A stretch of DNA of 64,000 nt from Amycolatopsis albispora (GTDB lineage Bacteria > Actinomycetota > Actinomycetes > Mycobacteriales > Pseudonocardiaceae). Both the position numbers and the translations under genes were made by a program. Location of the stretch: contig NZ_CP015163.1 in the NCBI RefSeq assembly GCF_003312875.1, forward strand, positions 6,324,001 to 6,388,000. The letters run 5' to 3'. Below, piece after piece: positions 41,499 to 49,502 of this stretch; the first letter of the stretch is position 1; every line of letters starts with the position of its first letter. A model generated the notes under the pieces. It saw nothing but the letters and a program-made list of their open reading frames with translations, did not search any database and was not told the origin of the DNA.

Positions 41499-43388
41499 AT
41501 GGAGCCCACCTCAGTCACACTCGGTGGCCGTGCCTCAGGCGGGACGGCCACACCTGAGGCACGCCGCGAGTCCCCACAGCTGTCCGTACGTGCCGAGATC
41601 GCGCTGTCATGGCGCCGGTCCGCAGCCTGCGGAATAGCCCCTGACAAGAAGGCTGAACTACCCTACGATCCGGACTTCGACAGTGACAGCCGACTGCTGA
41701 AGGCGGCCACGCCGGTGGTAGAACGTCTCGCCAGTTCCCTGGCCGACACCTCCACCAGCATCCTGCTCGCCGACCGGCAGGCGAGGATCGTGCGGCGCTG
41801 GGTTGGCGAGAAGCCGCTGTACAGTGCATTGGACAACGCATACGCGGCCCCCGGGTTCGCCTTCGCGGAGGAGTACGCCGGCACTAACGGGTTAGGCACA
41901 GTCCTGGAGGAAGCTCGAACGGTCGCGGTTCGCGGCGAAGAACACTACGCGGACTTCCTACGCCACCTGTCGTGCGTTGGGGTCCCCATCCACAACCCGG
42001 TCACCCGAGCCGTCGAGGGAGTTCTCGACATCACCTGCCTCGCTGACGACTACAACCCGCTCATCCCCGCTCTGCTCTCCGAATCGGTACAGCACATCGA
42101 AACCCGGTTGAGCCACCTGTCGTCCCCCGCCGACGTCGCCCTCGTCGAGGCGTTCACCCGTGCCCGCCGTCTGCATCGAGGCGCCATACTCGGCCTCAAC
42201 CCGAACATGATCCTCACCAACCCCATCGCCAGCGGCAATCTCACACCCCAAGACCAGGCGGTACTCTGGGACGCGTCCACACAGTTGGCTCGTACCCAGC
42301 GCTCCGAAGTAAGCGTGGACCTCACGCACGGGCGGTACCGTGTCCGGTGCCAATCCGTCACGACCGCCTCCCACGACCCCGCTGGGGTCGTGGTGTACCT
42401 CGATCCGATCCGGCCTCGCCACCTCAGCACGGGCTACCGCCCATCCGCGACGCCCACCGGCACCGGCTGCACACCTCCAGCGGGACGCAGCCCACAGTGG
42501 CGCCGCGTCACCACGCGAATCCAGGAACTGGCTCAGCTCCCCGATCCGGTAGCGATCACCGGCGAACCGGGCACAGGCAAGCTCTACCTGGCCAAGTACC
42601 TGCACGAACTGTCCAGCCCCGCCCGGGGACTGCGCGTTTTCAACGCCGCCGACCCCACCGAGACCGCACCCAAGGACCTGATCATCCGGACCAACGATAC
42701 CCTTGGGCAAGGCGACAACGTCATCGTACGGCGAATCGAATACCTTCCGACACAGGCGCAGGCGCAGCTGCGGGCCCTCGCGGCGACGAGCCCCCATCCC
42801 GCCTCCGCATCGACAACCGGACGACTCATCGTCACCGCCCAAACCACGACCCACACCCATGAGCGGCTCGAACAAGCCCTCGCATCCTACCCGCACCACC
42901 TGTGGGTGCCGCCGCTGGCCCAGCACATCGAGGACATCGCCGACCTGACGTCGGTCCTGCTCACGGAACTCGCCGGCCAACCCACCGCACACTGCAGCCT
43001 GCCAACGCTACAAGCCCTGATGCGTAGCCCATGGCCGGGCAACATCGCCGAGTTACGAGACGCCCTTGCCGCCGCACTCAACGCCAGCCATGGCCAGGAG
43101 ATCCAACCGCACCACCTACCGACCTGGGTGCTCAAACGTGCACACCAACGACAATTATCCGTAATGGAGCAGTCGGAGCGCGAACTGATCATCGAAACAC
43201 TAGCCAGCGTCGGGAACAACCGGACACAAGCGGCGAGAATCTTGGGCATCGGCCGCGCCACCCTGTACCGCAAGATCCGTACCCTCGGCGTCTCCACCGC
43301 CCAGGAACTCCAGATGGGGCTATCTGATCAACTTATCGGACAGTCCCACTGCCAGGTGTCGCGAGACCGTCGAGGACCAGCTCGCTGA
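41499..43388 (+). CDS. AcoR/MimR-like GAF-AAA-Fis transcriptional activator
   Basis: A 629-residue regulator from the ATG at 41499 (GGAG 8 bases upstream). A GAF-like sensor domain (about residues 60-230, with EEYAGTNGLGTVLEEARTVA) and a degenerate AAA domain are followed by a C-terminal Fis helix-turn-helix (GNNRTQAARILGIGRATLYR). Walker A survives as GEPGTGKLYLAKYL, but the GAFTGA sigma-54 contact motif is absent and the Walker B Asp-Glu is gone (GQGDNVIVRRIEYLP). Actinobacterial relatives activate alcohol and gas-alkane oxidation operons without sigma-54. It faces away from the twelve-gene operon and is the expected activator of it. Confidence 0.85.
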   Translation: MEPTSVTLGGRASGGTATPEARRESPQLSVRAEIALSWRRSAACGIAPDKKAELPYDPDFDSDSRLLKAATPVVERLASSLADTSTSILLADRQARIVRRWVGEKPLYSALDNAYAAPGFAFAEEYAGTNGLGTVLEEARTVAVRGEEHYADFLRHLSCVGVPIHNPVTRAVEGVLDITCLADDYNPLIPALLSESVQHIETRLSHLSSPADVALVEAFTRARRLHRGAILGLNPNMILTNPIASGNLTPQDQAVLWDASTQLARTQRSEVSVDLTHGRYRVRCQSVTTASHDPAGVVVYLDPIRPRHLSTGYRPSATPTGTGCTPPAGRSPQWRRVTTRIQELAQLPDPVAITGEPGTGKLYLAKYLHELSSPARGLRVFNAADPTETAPKDLIIRTNDTLGQGDNVIVRRIEYLPTQAQAQLRALAATSPHPASASTTGRLIVTAQTTTHTHERLEQALASYPHHLWVPPLAQHIEDIADLTSVLLTELAGQPTAHCSLPTLQALMRSPWPGNIAELRDALAAALNASHGQEIQPHHLPTWVLKRAHQRQLSVMEQSERELIIETLASVGNNRTQAARILGIGRATLYRKIRTLGVSTAQELQMGLSDQLIGQSHCQVSRDRRGPAR

Positions 43389-43499
43389 TCGCGGCGGAGA
43401 AGCGCGCTGCGTCGACGGATGGATCGGCGGACGGCCGCGCTGAGGCCAGCGACGGTGCTGGCTCCGAAGACGCTCAAGGACACGGCGCCCGGATCGGCA

Positions 43500-43768
43500 C
43501 CCTGGCTGGGGCCCGTCGGAGACACCGTCGAGCAGGAGCTCTACCGGCACCCGGCCGTCCGTGAAGTGGCCGTCGTCGGCGTCCCCGACGTCCACTGGGG
43601 CGAGACGCCAGTGGCCACCGTGGCGCTCCAGAACGCCGCCGAGACGACGGCCGAGGAGCTCATCGCGTACGCCCGGGAGCGGCTTGCCCACTTCAAGTGC
43701 CCTACCCGGGTCGAGTTCGTGGCCGAGTTGCACCGCACAGCGCCGGCAAGGTTCTCTAGACGGTGCTA
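43500..43768 (+). pseudogene. C-terminal fragment of an acyl-CoA synthetase
   Basis: The frame reads VEQELYRHPAVREVAVVGVP, then WGETPVATVALQNAAETTAE and ERLAHFKCPTRVEFVAELHR, the C-terminal domain of a FadD-like AMP-ligase; the N-terminal 400 residues are missing. The final catalytic region ends as TAPARFSRR, without the usual Gly-Lys. It is a relic, not related closely to the intact ligase at 32969. The open frame runs on to 43943 without meaning. Confidence 0.75.
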
Positions 43769-43851
43769 CGTCAGCAGCAGGGCGCAGACGAACACGCAGT
43801 ACGCCGCTGAGCTCAGTTCAGACTGCTCCCGTCGTGCCAATCCGGCGCAGG

Positions 43852-44463
43852 TCACGATTCGAGGGAGAGGAACCGGACCGCGACCTCTGAGATCTTGCGT
43901 GCTGTCGCGGTTCGGTCCCATCTGGGCAGGGCCAGGTGACTGACTGTCAGGCGGACCATGGTGTCGGCCGCGTCGATGACGTCGTTTTCGGGAAGACTCG
44001 GGTAACTCTCCGCGACCCATCCGGCCAGGGTGTCGGAGGCGAGGTCGAGGAGTCGCGCGGAAGTTGTGAGCAGTGGGAGCATCCCCGTGGACGCTTGGCT
44101 CCCCCCATTCAGGTCGCGGTTGGAGATGAGCACCGCCTTGAGCAGGGGGCTACGCCCCGCCTCGTCCAAGGTGTAGTCGACGGCTGCAGCGATGCCGCGC
44201 TTCGCATCGCCGACGTGCGCCTCCAGCGCCCCCTGGATGCCCTCCAGGAAGCGTGAGGCTTCCCGAAGCACGACGGCTTCTCCGAGGCCGGCCTTGTCAC
44301 CGAACTCCTTGTAGAGAGCTGCCCGCGACACCCCGGCTCGGTCCGCCACCTCCCCCATGCGCACCCGGTCCCAGCCGCGGTCGATGATCAAGTCGTGGGC
44401 AGCCTCGAGGACAGCCGAGCGCATGTGCTCCCTGAACCGTTCACGCATGGAGTGTGCCCGCAT
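43852..44463 (-). CDS. TetR-family regulator
   Basis: A 203-residue protein with a TetR helix-turn-helix at about residues 15-60 (MRSAVLEAAHDLIIDRGWDR, then VADRAGVSRAALYKEFGDKA) and a helical ligand domain of normal length. The start is uncertain: ATG 44463 or 44447, neither with a good ribosome site. The in-frame extension to 44757 is not coding-like. It sits among relic genes, so its original targets may be lost; the P450 cluster to the right is one candidate. Confidence 0.82.
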   Translation of the reverse strand: MRAHSMRERFREHMRSAVLEAAHDLIIDRGWDRVRMGEVADRAGVSRAALYKEFGDKAGLGEAVVLREASRFLEGIQGALEAHVGDAKRGIAAAVDYTLDEAGRSPLLKAVLISNRDLNGGSQASTGMLPLLTTSARLLDLASDTLAGWVAESYPSLPENDVIDAADTMVRLTVSHLALPRWDRTATARKISEVAVRFLSLES

Positions 44464-44799
44464 GAAAGACAGGGTAGCGATCTCTGTCTCGCTACCGACT
44501 CCCGTCACCGATCTGGACAAGATCAAGCTACCGTGCGTGGTCGTCTGCAACCCTGGTCGTGACGCTGTACGACTGGACAAGGCCCCGCGAGTATCCCGCA
44601 CCAACTGCCGTGGTCGTCGGCAACTCTCGGAGGTCCTCGACTCGAATGGCACCGGGTCCCCGACCAGTAGCGTGATCGGACGACGACGGCCCAACACCAC
44701 CCTCCGTTCGTAGGCTGGCACGATCGTCTGCACGCCCCACTGTGCAACAGGAGTCAATGGAGCTGACGTCTCGTCTCCAGCGCGATGCGAACAGTACCC
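44464..44799. other. Region upstream of the TetR gene, no intact gene
   Basis: About 340 bases with no ribosome sites or coherent frames. It must hold the TetR promoter and the far end of the acyltransferase relic. Confidence 0.4.
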
Positions 44800-45213
44800 G
44801 ATCCTTGAGCGGCATCAGACTTCCCTCCGGCCGCTTCGTGATCGATCCTTTCGGGTAGACGACGAGGGCGCGCGATCCACGGCTTCGACCGCAGCGCGGA
44901 GCCCAGCTCGGCTGTTGGAACGATCGACCTCGACGTGGCCGGCCGGCCGAAACCACCAGCCGACAGCTCTGCTCTGAAACGGGCTCGTCTTTGCTATGAC
45001 CGGGGGTCCGGCCCTCTGGTCCAGGATCATCTCCGCCGGGAACAACGGATCGGTTCGGGAGACAGGGCTGACCGCCGGCACCGCACCTCCCGTCTCGGCG
45101 AGGCGTCCCGTGCCGCGCCAGTCCACTCTCCTGGCCACCAGCAGCAGCGGTTTGCGAACGAGCAACACCAGCCACCATGCAGGACCGCGTGCGTCTCTGG
45201 GGACGTGCCTCAC
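44800..45213 (-). pseudogene. Decayed PlsC-type acyltransferase
   Basis: The minus strand reads SRTDPLFPAEMILDQRAGPP, VIAKTSPFQSRAVGWWFRPA and GHVEVDRSNSRAGLRAAVEA, which match the substrate-side blocks of 1-acyl-glycerol-3-phosphate acyltransferases. It then shifts frame near 44870 to give RALVVYPKGS, the former PEGT-type block. The NHxxxxD catalytic block at the front is degraded (only SRTD remains). The frameshift and missing motifs make a pseudogene. It lies just downstream of the P450 operon and on its strand. Confidence 0.6.
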
Positions 45214-45358
45214 GTCTGCAACCGACGCGATTCACGGACGCCCAGGATGTTAGACAGAAGCCCCATCGCCGTCCACGCTGTCGACATCCAAGTCATCCTT
45301 GTTCGCCGCACTGGGCGGTGCCTCGGTGGTGACCACGGTCAGCGGTCGGCCCCCTTCG

Positions 45359-46561
45359 TCACACCGCAACCTCTGCTGTCAGGGCGGCCATATCGACTGC
45401 GGTCCCCTGGCCGAGCATGCGCTTGGTGGTCATGAAGTCCCGGGGACGGTTGACACAGTCAGCGGCTATCAGCTCGCCCTTCCGGAGGTAGTAGCAGGTG
45501 AAATCGCGGTCGGCGGTCGGGTCACCGCTCAGGACGATGTCGTCATAGCCCGTGTTGAGTCCCGCGATCTGGAGCTTGAGGTCATACTGATCCGACCAGA
45601 ACCACGGGAGCGCCGTGACCTCCTTGTCCGTTCCACAGATGGTCGCCGCTGCCACCTTCGCCTGCTCCACCGCGCTCGGCACCGACTCCAGGCGGATCCG
45701 TCGGCCGTAGCGTGGCATGTCCTGCGAGGCGCAGTCCCCGGCGGCCACAATGGTGGGATCATTGCTGCGCGCGTGCGCGTCGATCAAGATCCCGTCGTCC
45801 ACCGCCAGGCCGGCTGCCTCGGCCAGTTCCGTGGTCGGCTCGATACCGACCCCGATGATCACGAGATCGGCTGCCATAAGCTCGCCGCTCGCCAGGACCG
45901 CCTCGCGGACGCGGTGGTCACCGACCAGCGCCTCGACCGATGCGCTCGTCCGCACGTCGACTCCCTCATGTTGGTGGACGCGCGTGAAGAATGCCGACAC
46001 CTCAGGAGCGGTCACCCGCTCGAGGACACGGTCTGCGGCCTCCAGCACGGTGACGTCAAGACCCAGCGCGCGCAACGACGCGGCGGTCTCCAGGCCGATG
46101 TAGCCACCACCGACGATGACGGCACGCCGTCCGGGGATGGCGTCCTCGCGGATCCGCTGCACATCAGATGACCGACGTAGGTAGTGCACCCCATCGAGCT
46201 GGGTGCCGGCGGCGCGCAGGCGTCGTGGGCGTGCGCCGGTGCAGAGAGCCAGGGCGTCATAGGACAGTCTGTCCCCCGTGCTGAGCAGGACCTGGCGAGC
46301 CGAACGATCGATCTCCTCCACGCAGGCGTCCAGGCACTCGATGCCCTGCTTGAGGTAGAAGTCCTGGGAGCGAATGGCCAACTCCGTCAGCGAGCACTTG
46401 CCAGCGAGGTAAGCCTTCGACAGAGGAGGTCGCTGGTAGGGCAGCACCGACTCGTCACCGACCAGCACGATCTCACCGGACCAGCCCTCCTGGCGGAGGC
46501 TGGTGACCAGCTGCGCCCCGGCATGACTGGCACCCACCACCACCGCGCGCGCTGAGCTCAT
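45359..46561 (-). CDS. FAD-dependent ferredoxin reductase for the P450
   Basis: A 400-residue NADH-dependent reductase of the rhodocoxin/putidaredoxin reductase type. The FAD dinucleotide fold at the N-terminus (AVVVGASHAGAQLVTSLRQE), the NAD fold (AVIVGGGYIGLETAASLRAL), and the C-terminal FAD contact TIVAAGDCASQD are intact. The ATG overlaps the P450 stop (ATGA). It passes electrons to the [2Fe-2S] ferredoxin at 47964. The order ferredoxin, P450, reductase is the usual three-component class I set. Confidence 0.92.
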   Translation of the reverse strand: MSSARAVVVGASHAGAQLVTSLRQEGWSGEIVLVGDESVLPYQRPPLSKAYLAGKCSLTELAIRSQDFYLKQGIECLDACVEEIDRSARQVLLSTGDRLSYDALALCTGARPRRLRAAGTQLDGVHYLRRSSDVQRIREDAIPGRRAVIVGGGYIGLETAASLRALGLDVTVLEAADRVLERVTAPEVSAFFTRVHQHEGVDVRTSASVEALVGDHRVREAVLASGELMAADLVIIGVGIEPTTELAEAAGLAVDDGILIDAHARSNDPTIVAAGDCASQDMPRYGRRIRLESVPSAVEQAKVAAATICGTDKEVTALPWFWSDQYDLKLQIAGLNTGYDDIVLSGDPTADRDFTCYYLRKGELIAADCVNRPRDFMTTKRMLGQGTAVDMAALTAEVAV

Positions 46562-47946
46562 CCGGCGCCCTTGGGGGTGAGCTCGACCATCAGCTTGCTG
46601 ATGCCCCGAACGAAGTTGGACTGGACGTATTCCGGCTCCCCGACTACATCGATCCTCTCGAAGCGCGGGAGGATCTCCTCCCAGAGGATCCGCAGCTGCA
46701 GCTCGGCCAACCGGTTGCCCATGCACCGGTGCACGCCGAACCCGAAAGCGATGTGGTTGCGGGCGTTGGGCCGGTCGATGATCAACTCGTCCGGTCGCTC
46801 GAACACAGTCTCATCGCGGTTGCCGGACGCATACCACATCACCACCTTATCACCCTTACGGATGAACTGGCCGTTGAGCACGGTGTCGGTCTTGGCGATC
46901 CGGCGCATGTAGGCAAGCGGAGTCTGCCAGCGGATGATCTCTGAGACCATGTTCGGGATCAGGTCCGGATTGGCCTTGAGCTTCTCGAACTGGTCGGGGA
47001 ACTGGTTCAGCGCGAGAACGCCACCACTCATCGAGTTGCGCGTTGTGTCGTTGCCCCCGACGATGAGCAGGATCAGGTTGCCGGCGAACTCCATGGGACG
47101 CTTGATCAGATCCTTGGTGCTCTCATTACTCTGCAGCATGGTGATGAGGTCGAACCCGGGCTCTTCACCGGCCGCGAGGCGGGCGGCCTTGTCATGCCAC
47201 AATGTGCTGAGTCCACGCGCCATGCCCACCATGCCGCGGAACAGCTCGTCGTTGTCGGAGGGGCCTCCGTTGGCCTGCTCCATCGAGGTGGCCAGGTTTG
47301 ACCACTCGACGAGCTTGTGCCGCTGCTCGAAGGGGAAGTCCAGTAGCGTCGCCAACATGCGGGCGGTGAGCTCGATCGACACGGTGCTCACCCAGTCGAA
47401 GGGTTCGTTGACGGGCAGGTTGTCCAGGACGTCCCTGACGCGCTCGCGAATGAGGCCCTCCATCTCGCGGAGGTTCTTCGGAGCCACCACCCCTTGGACG
47501 GCGCGGCGCTGAACGTCGTGCTTGGGCGGGTCCATGGCAATAAACATCGCGATGTCCATGAACCGCGGCGGCGCCCCGATGACAATGAGAGGTTCCGCGG
47601 AGAAGACCTCGTGGTTCTTGTCCACCGCAATGATGTCGGCGTGACGCGTGACCGACCAGAACGGTCCGAAGGGACTGTGAGGCTGGTAGTGGACCGGGGC
47701 CTCGTCGCGTAGGCGCTTGAAGTAGGAGGCCCAGCGCCCCTGCCGGTAGAGGAACGGGTTGCTGAGGTCGATGTCTTCGAGCGCGACTTCTTCGACCGGC
47801 GGGATCGGGCGTTCGACGAACATCTTCTGCCCGTTCGTGCGGGTCAGCCAGCGTCGGCCCTTGTCGTAGAGGTGTGCGGCCTGGACCTGTCGATCCAGCG
47901 GGATGGCGGCCTCGACCTTCCTCTTGACTGCTTCAGGGATCTTCAT
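46558..47946 (-). CDS. CYP153-type cytochrome P450 (alkane/alicycle hydroxylase)
   Basis: A 462-residue soluble P450. The haem Cys is C408 in FGFGVHRCMGNRLAELQ, the K-helix ExxR is in SEIIRWQTP, and the I-helix reads LLIVGGNDTTRNSMSGGVLA. The run DPPKHDVQRRAV, MLATLLDFPF and LAYMRRIA agrees closely with CYP153A enzymes as I remember them. CYP153 enzymes hydroxylate terminal or ring C-H bonds of medium-chain alkanes, limonene and cycloalkanes. AGGAGG lies upstream of the ATG at 47946. With its ferredoxin and reductase it can supply the first oxidation for the neighbouring catabolic operon. Confidence 0.9.
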   Translation of the reverse strand: MKIPEAVKRKVEAAIPLDRQVQAAHLYDKGRRWLTRTNGQKMFVERPIPPVEEVALEDIDLSNPFLYRQGRWASYFKRLRDEAPVHYQPHSPFGPFWSVTRHADIIAVDKNHEVFSAEPLIVIGAPPRFMDIAMFIAMDPPKHDVQRRAVQGVVAPKNLREMEGLIRERVRDVLDNLPVNEPFDWVSTVSIELTARMLATLLDFPFEQRHKLVEWSNLATSMEQANGGPSDNDELFRGMVGMARGLSTLWHDKAARLAAGEEPGFDLITMLQSNESTKDLIKRPMEFAGNLILLIVGGNDTTRNSMSGGVLALNQFPDQFEKLKANPDLIPNMVSEIIRWQTPLAYMRRIAKTDTVLNGQFIRKGDKVVMWYASGNRDETVFERPDELIIDRPNARNHIAFGFGVHRCMGNRLAELQLRILWEEILPRFERIDVVGEPEYVQSNFVRGISKLMVELTPKGAG

Positions 47947-47963
47947 CTCGTCGACACCTCCTG

Positions 47964-48284
47964 CTACATCTGGAATTCGGGCAGTTGCACGGTCAGGCCA
48001 TCCCATGACTCGGAGGCCTTGATCTGGCAGGACAGCCGAGACGTCGCCTGTCGCTCGGGGTTCATCGACAGCATCTCCTCTTCCACCGGACCGGACGGGC
48101 CGACCTTGTCGGCCCAGGCAGGATCCACGATCACGTGGCAGGTGCCGCAGGCGGCCTCTCCGCCGCAGTCGCCATCGATGCCCGGAATGGCGTTGTTCGT
48201 CGCGACTTGCATCAGCGAGCAGCCCTCCTCGAGGGGCGCCTCGTGCTTCTCCCCGTCGTGCGACACGAAAGTAACGACTGCCAT
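47964..48284 (-). CDS. [2Fe-2S] ferredoxin of the P450 system
   Basis: A 106-residue putidaredoxin-like ferredoxin. The cluster ligands are visible as C-x5-C-x2-C (CGGEAACGTCH) and a fourth Cys in RLSCQIKASE. The ATG at 48284 has GGGG 9 bases upstream; a TTG two codons earlier is less likely. It is the first gene of the three-gene operon and lies back to back with the AraC regulator. Confidence 0.92.
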   Translation of the reverse strand: MAVVTFVSHDGEKHEAPLEEGCSLMQVATNNAIPGIDGDCGGEAACGTCHVIVDPAWADKVGPSGPVEEEMLSMNPERQATSRLSCQIKASESWDGLTVQLPEFQM

Positions 48285-48355
48285 CGACAACTACCCCACT
48301 CTTGACCACAAGACGGACACTTCCTTCATGATTGTCGTCGGCGTCCGACAAGGCC

Positions 48356-49417
48356 ATGTCGAAGCCGCGCCATCCTGTTGTGAGTTCGGATCACGTGAGG
48401 ATCGCCATGTGGAGAGACGAGCCAGGCGTCCCATCTCTTGTGTTCGTGCAACTGCTGAGCAGTTCAGCGATCGATCAGAACGCCGTGGAGGAGTTCCGCG
48501 CCATCATGGCGCGCGAGGGAACCGGCGAGCTGACTCTGATTCAGACCCAAGCGCAAGCACCGCTGCGGTGGTTTCGCGAGGTCTATCCCGAACTCGACGC
48601 CGAGCAGGCGACCCGGCTGGGGATCGCCTGCGCGGAACAGGCCCAGCTCACGTCCTTCGGGCCGATGAGCGTGCCGCTGGTCAGCGCAGGAACCGTCGCC
48701 GAGGTCGTGCAGCTGCTGACCTATCTTCCGGTTATCACCAAGGCCGTCACCACCCAGTTCGATCGCCAGCCGGAGGACCTGACGATTCGGCTGTCCGGGA
48801 ACGCAGGAGAACCCGACCTGGACTGTCTAGTCGTCACCTACTGCGGCCTGGCCCTCATGCGGTTGATCGACCTGCTGGTCGGCGACACGTCGGAGGTGAC
48901 CATGCATAGTCGCTGGCCGGAGCCGAGCGTCCTGTCTCGAGAGGCATGGCCAGGGGGTCGGCTCGTCTTCGACGCCCCCTTGTCCTACCTGCATATCCCT
49001 GCACGGACGCTGCACACGGCCTGCCGCTTCCCCGACCCACTCGCCTACGAAGTCGCCATAACTGACCTCCAGCAGGCGCTCGAACGTCGGGCTGGCCCCC
49101 AGGACTTCACCCGCAGAGTGCGGGAGCTGTTGGACGACAGGCCAGGGGTGAAGACGATCCAGTCAGTCGCGGATGAGTTCTCGATCTCCTCGAGCACCCT
49201 GAAACGCCGCCTCGCCGCGGAGGGAACCAGCTTCCGCGAACTCCTCCAGAAGTCCCTGCTCGACCGTGCCCGGATACGGCTGCTCGACCGATCCACGTCG
49301 GTCAGTGAGGTCGCCGCCGAACTCGGCTACAGCGACGTCACCAACTTCTCGCACGCCTTCAAAGCATGGACCGGCTCCTCACCGAGCCACTTCCGACGCG
49401 CCCACCAGCACCCTTGA
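48356..49417 (+). CDS. AraC-family activator of the P450 operon
   Basis: A 353-residue regulator with an arabinose-binding-like N-terminal domain (PF12625-type) and a C-terminal double helix-turn-helix (IQSVADEFSISSSTLKRRLA, then VSEVAAELGYSDVTNFSHAF). It faces away from the ferredoxin-P450-reductase operon with about 70 bp between. AraC proteins of this layout (for example CypR in Dietzia) activate CYP153 genes in response to alkanes. The ATG at 48356 is preferred; a TTG at 48332 is in frame. Confidence 0.88.
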   Translation: MSKPRHPVVSSDHVRIAMWRDEPGVPSLVFVQLLSSSAIDQNAVEEFRAIMAREGTGELTLIQTQAQAPLRWFREVYPELDAEQATRLGIACAEQAQLTSFGPMSVPLVSAGTVAEVVQLLTYLPVITKAVTTQFDRQPEDLTIRLSGNAGEPDLDCLVVTYCGLALMRLIDLLVGDTSEVTMHSRWPEPSVLSREAWPGGRLVFDAPLSYLHIPARTLHTACRFPDPLAYEVAITDLQQALERRAGPQDFTRRVRELLDDRPGVKTIQSVADEFSISSSTLKRRLAAEGTSFRELLQKSLLDRARIRLLDRSTSVSEVAAELGYSDVTNFSHAFKAWTGSSPSHFRRAHQHP

Positions 49418-49476
49418 GCACGGCTCCCAGCGCAGCCTCTCGGCAGGACCGCGGCTGGGGCGCCGTCCGAAATTTG

Positions 49477-49488
49477 TTTGACAGACCC
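49477..49488. repeat. Orphan IS-end sequence TTTGACAGACCC
   Basis: Eleven of these twelve bases match the outer right end of the IS256 element at 28254-28264 (TTGACAGACCC). A mirror copy (GGGTCTGTCAAA) lies at 56701-56712. No transposase is attached. They may be remnants of lost IS copies that once flanked the efflux genes. Confidence 0.35.
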
Positions 49489-49502
49489 TCGGAGGCCGTC
49501 CA

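Noticed and set aside
41499..43388. Sigma-54-dependent activator
   Set aside because: The GAFTGA motif is absent and the Walker B site is lost, and actinobacteria generally lack sigma-54.
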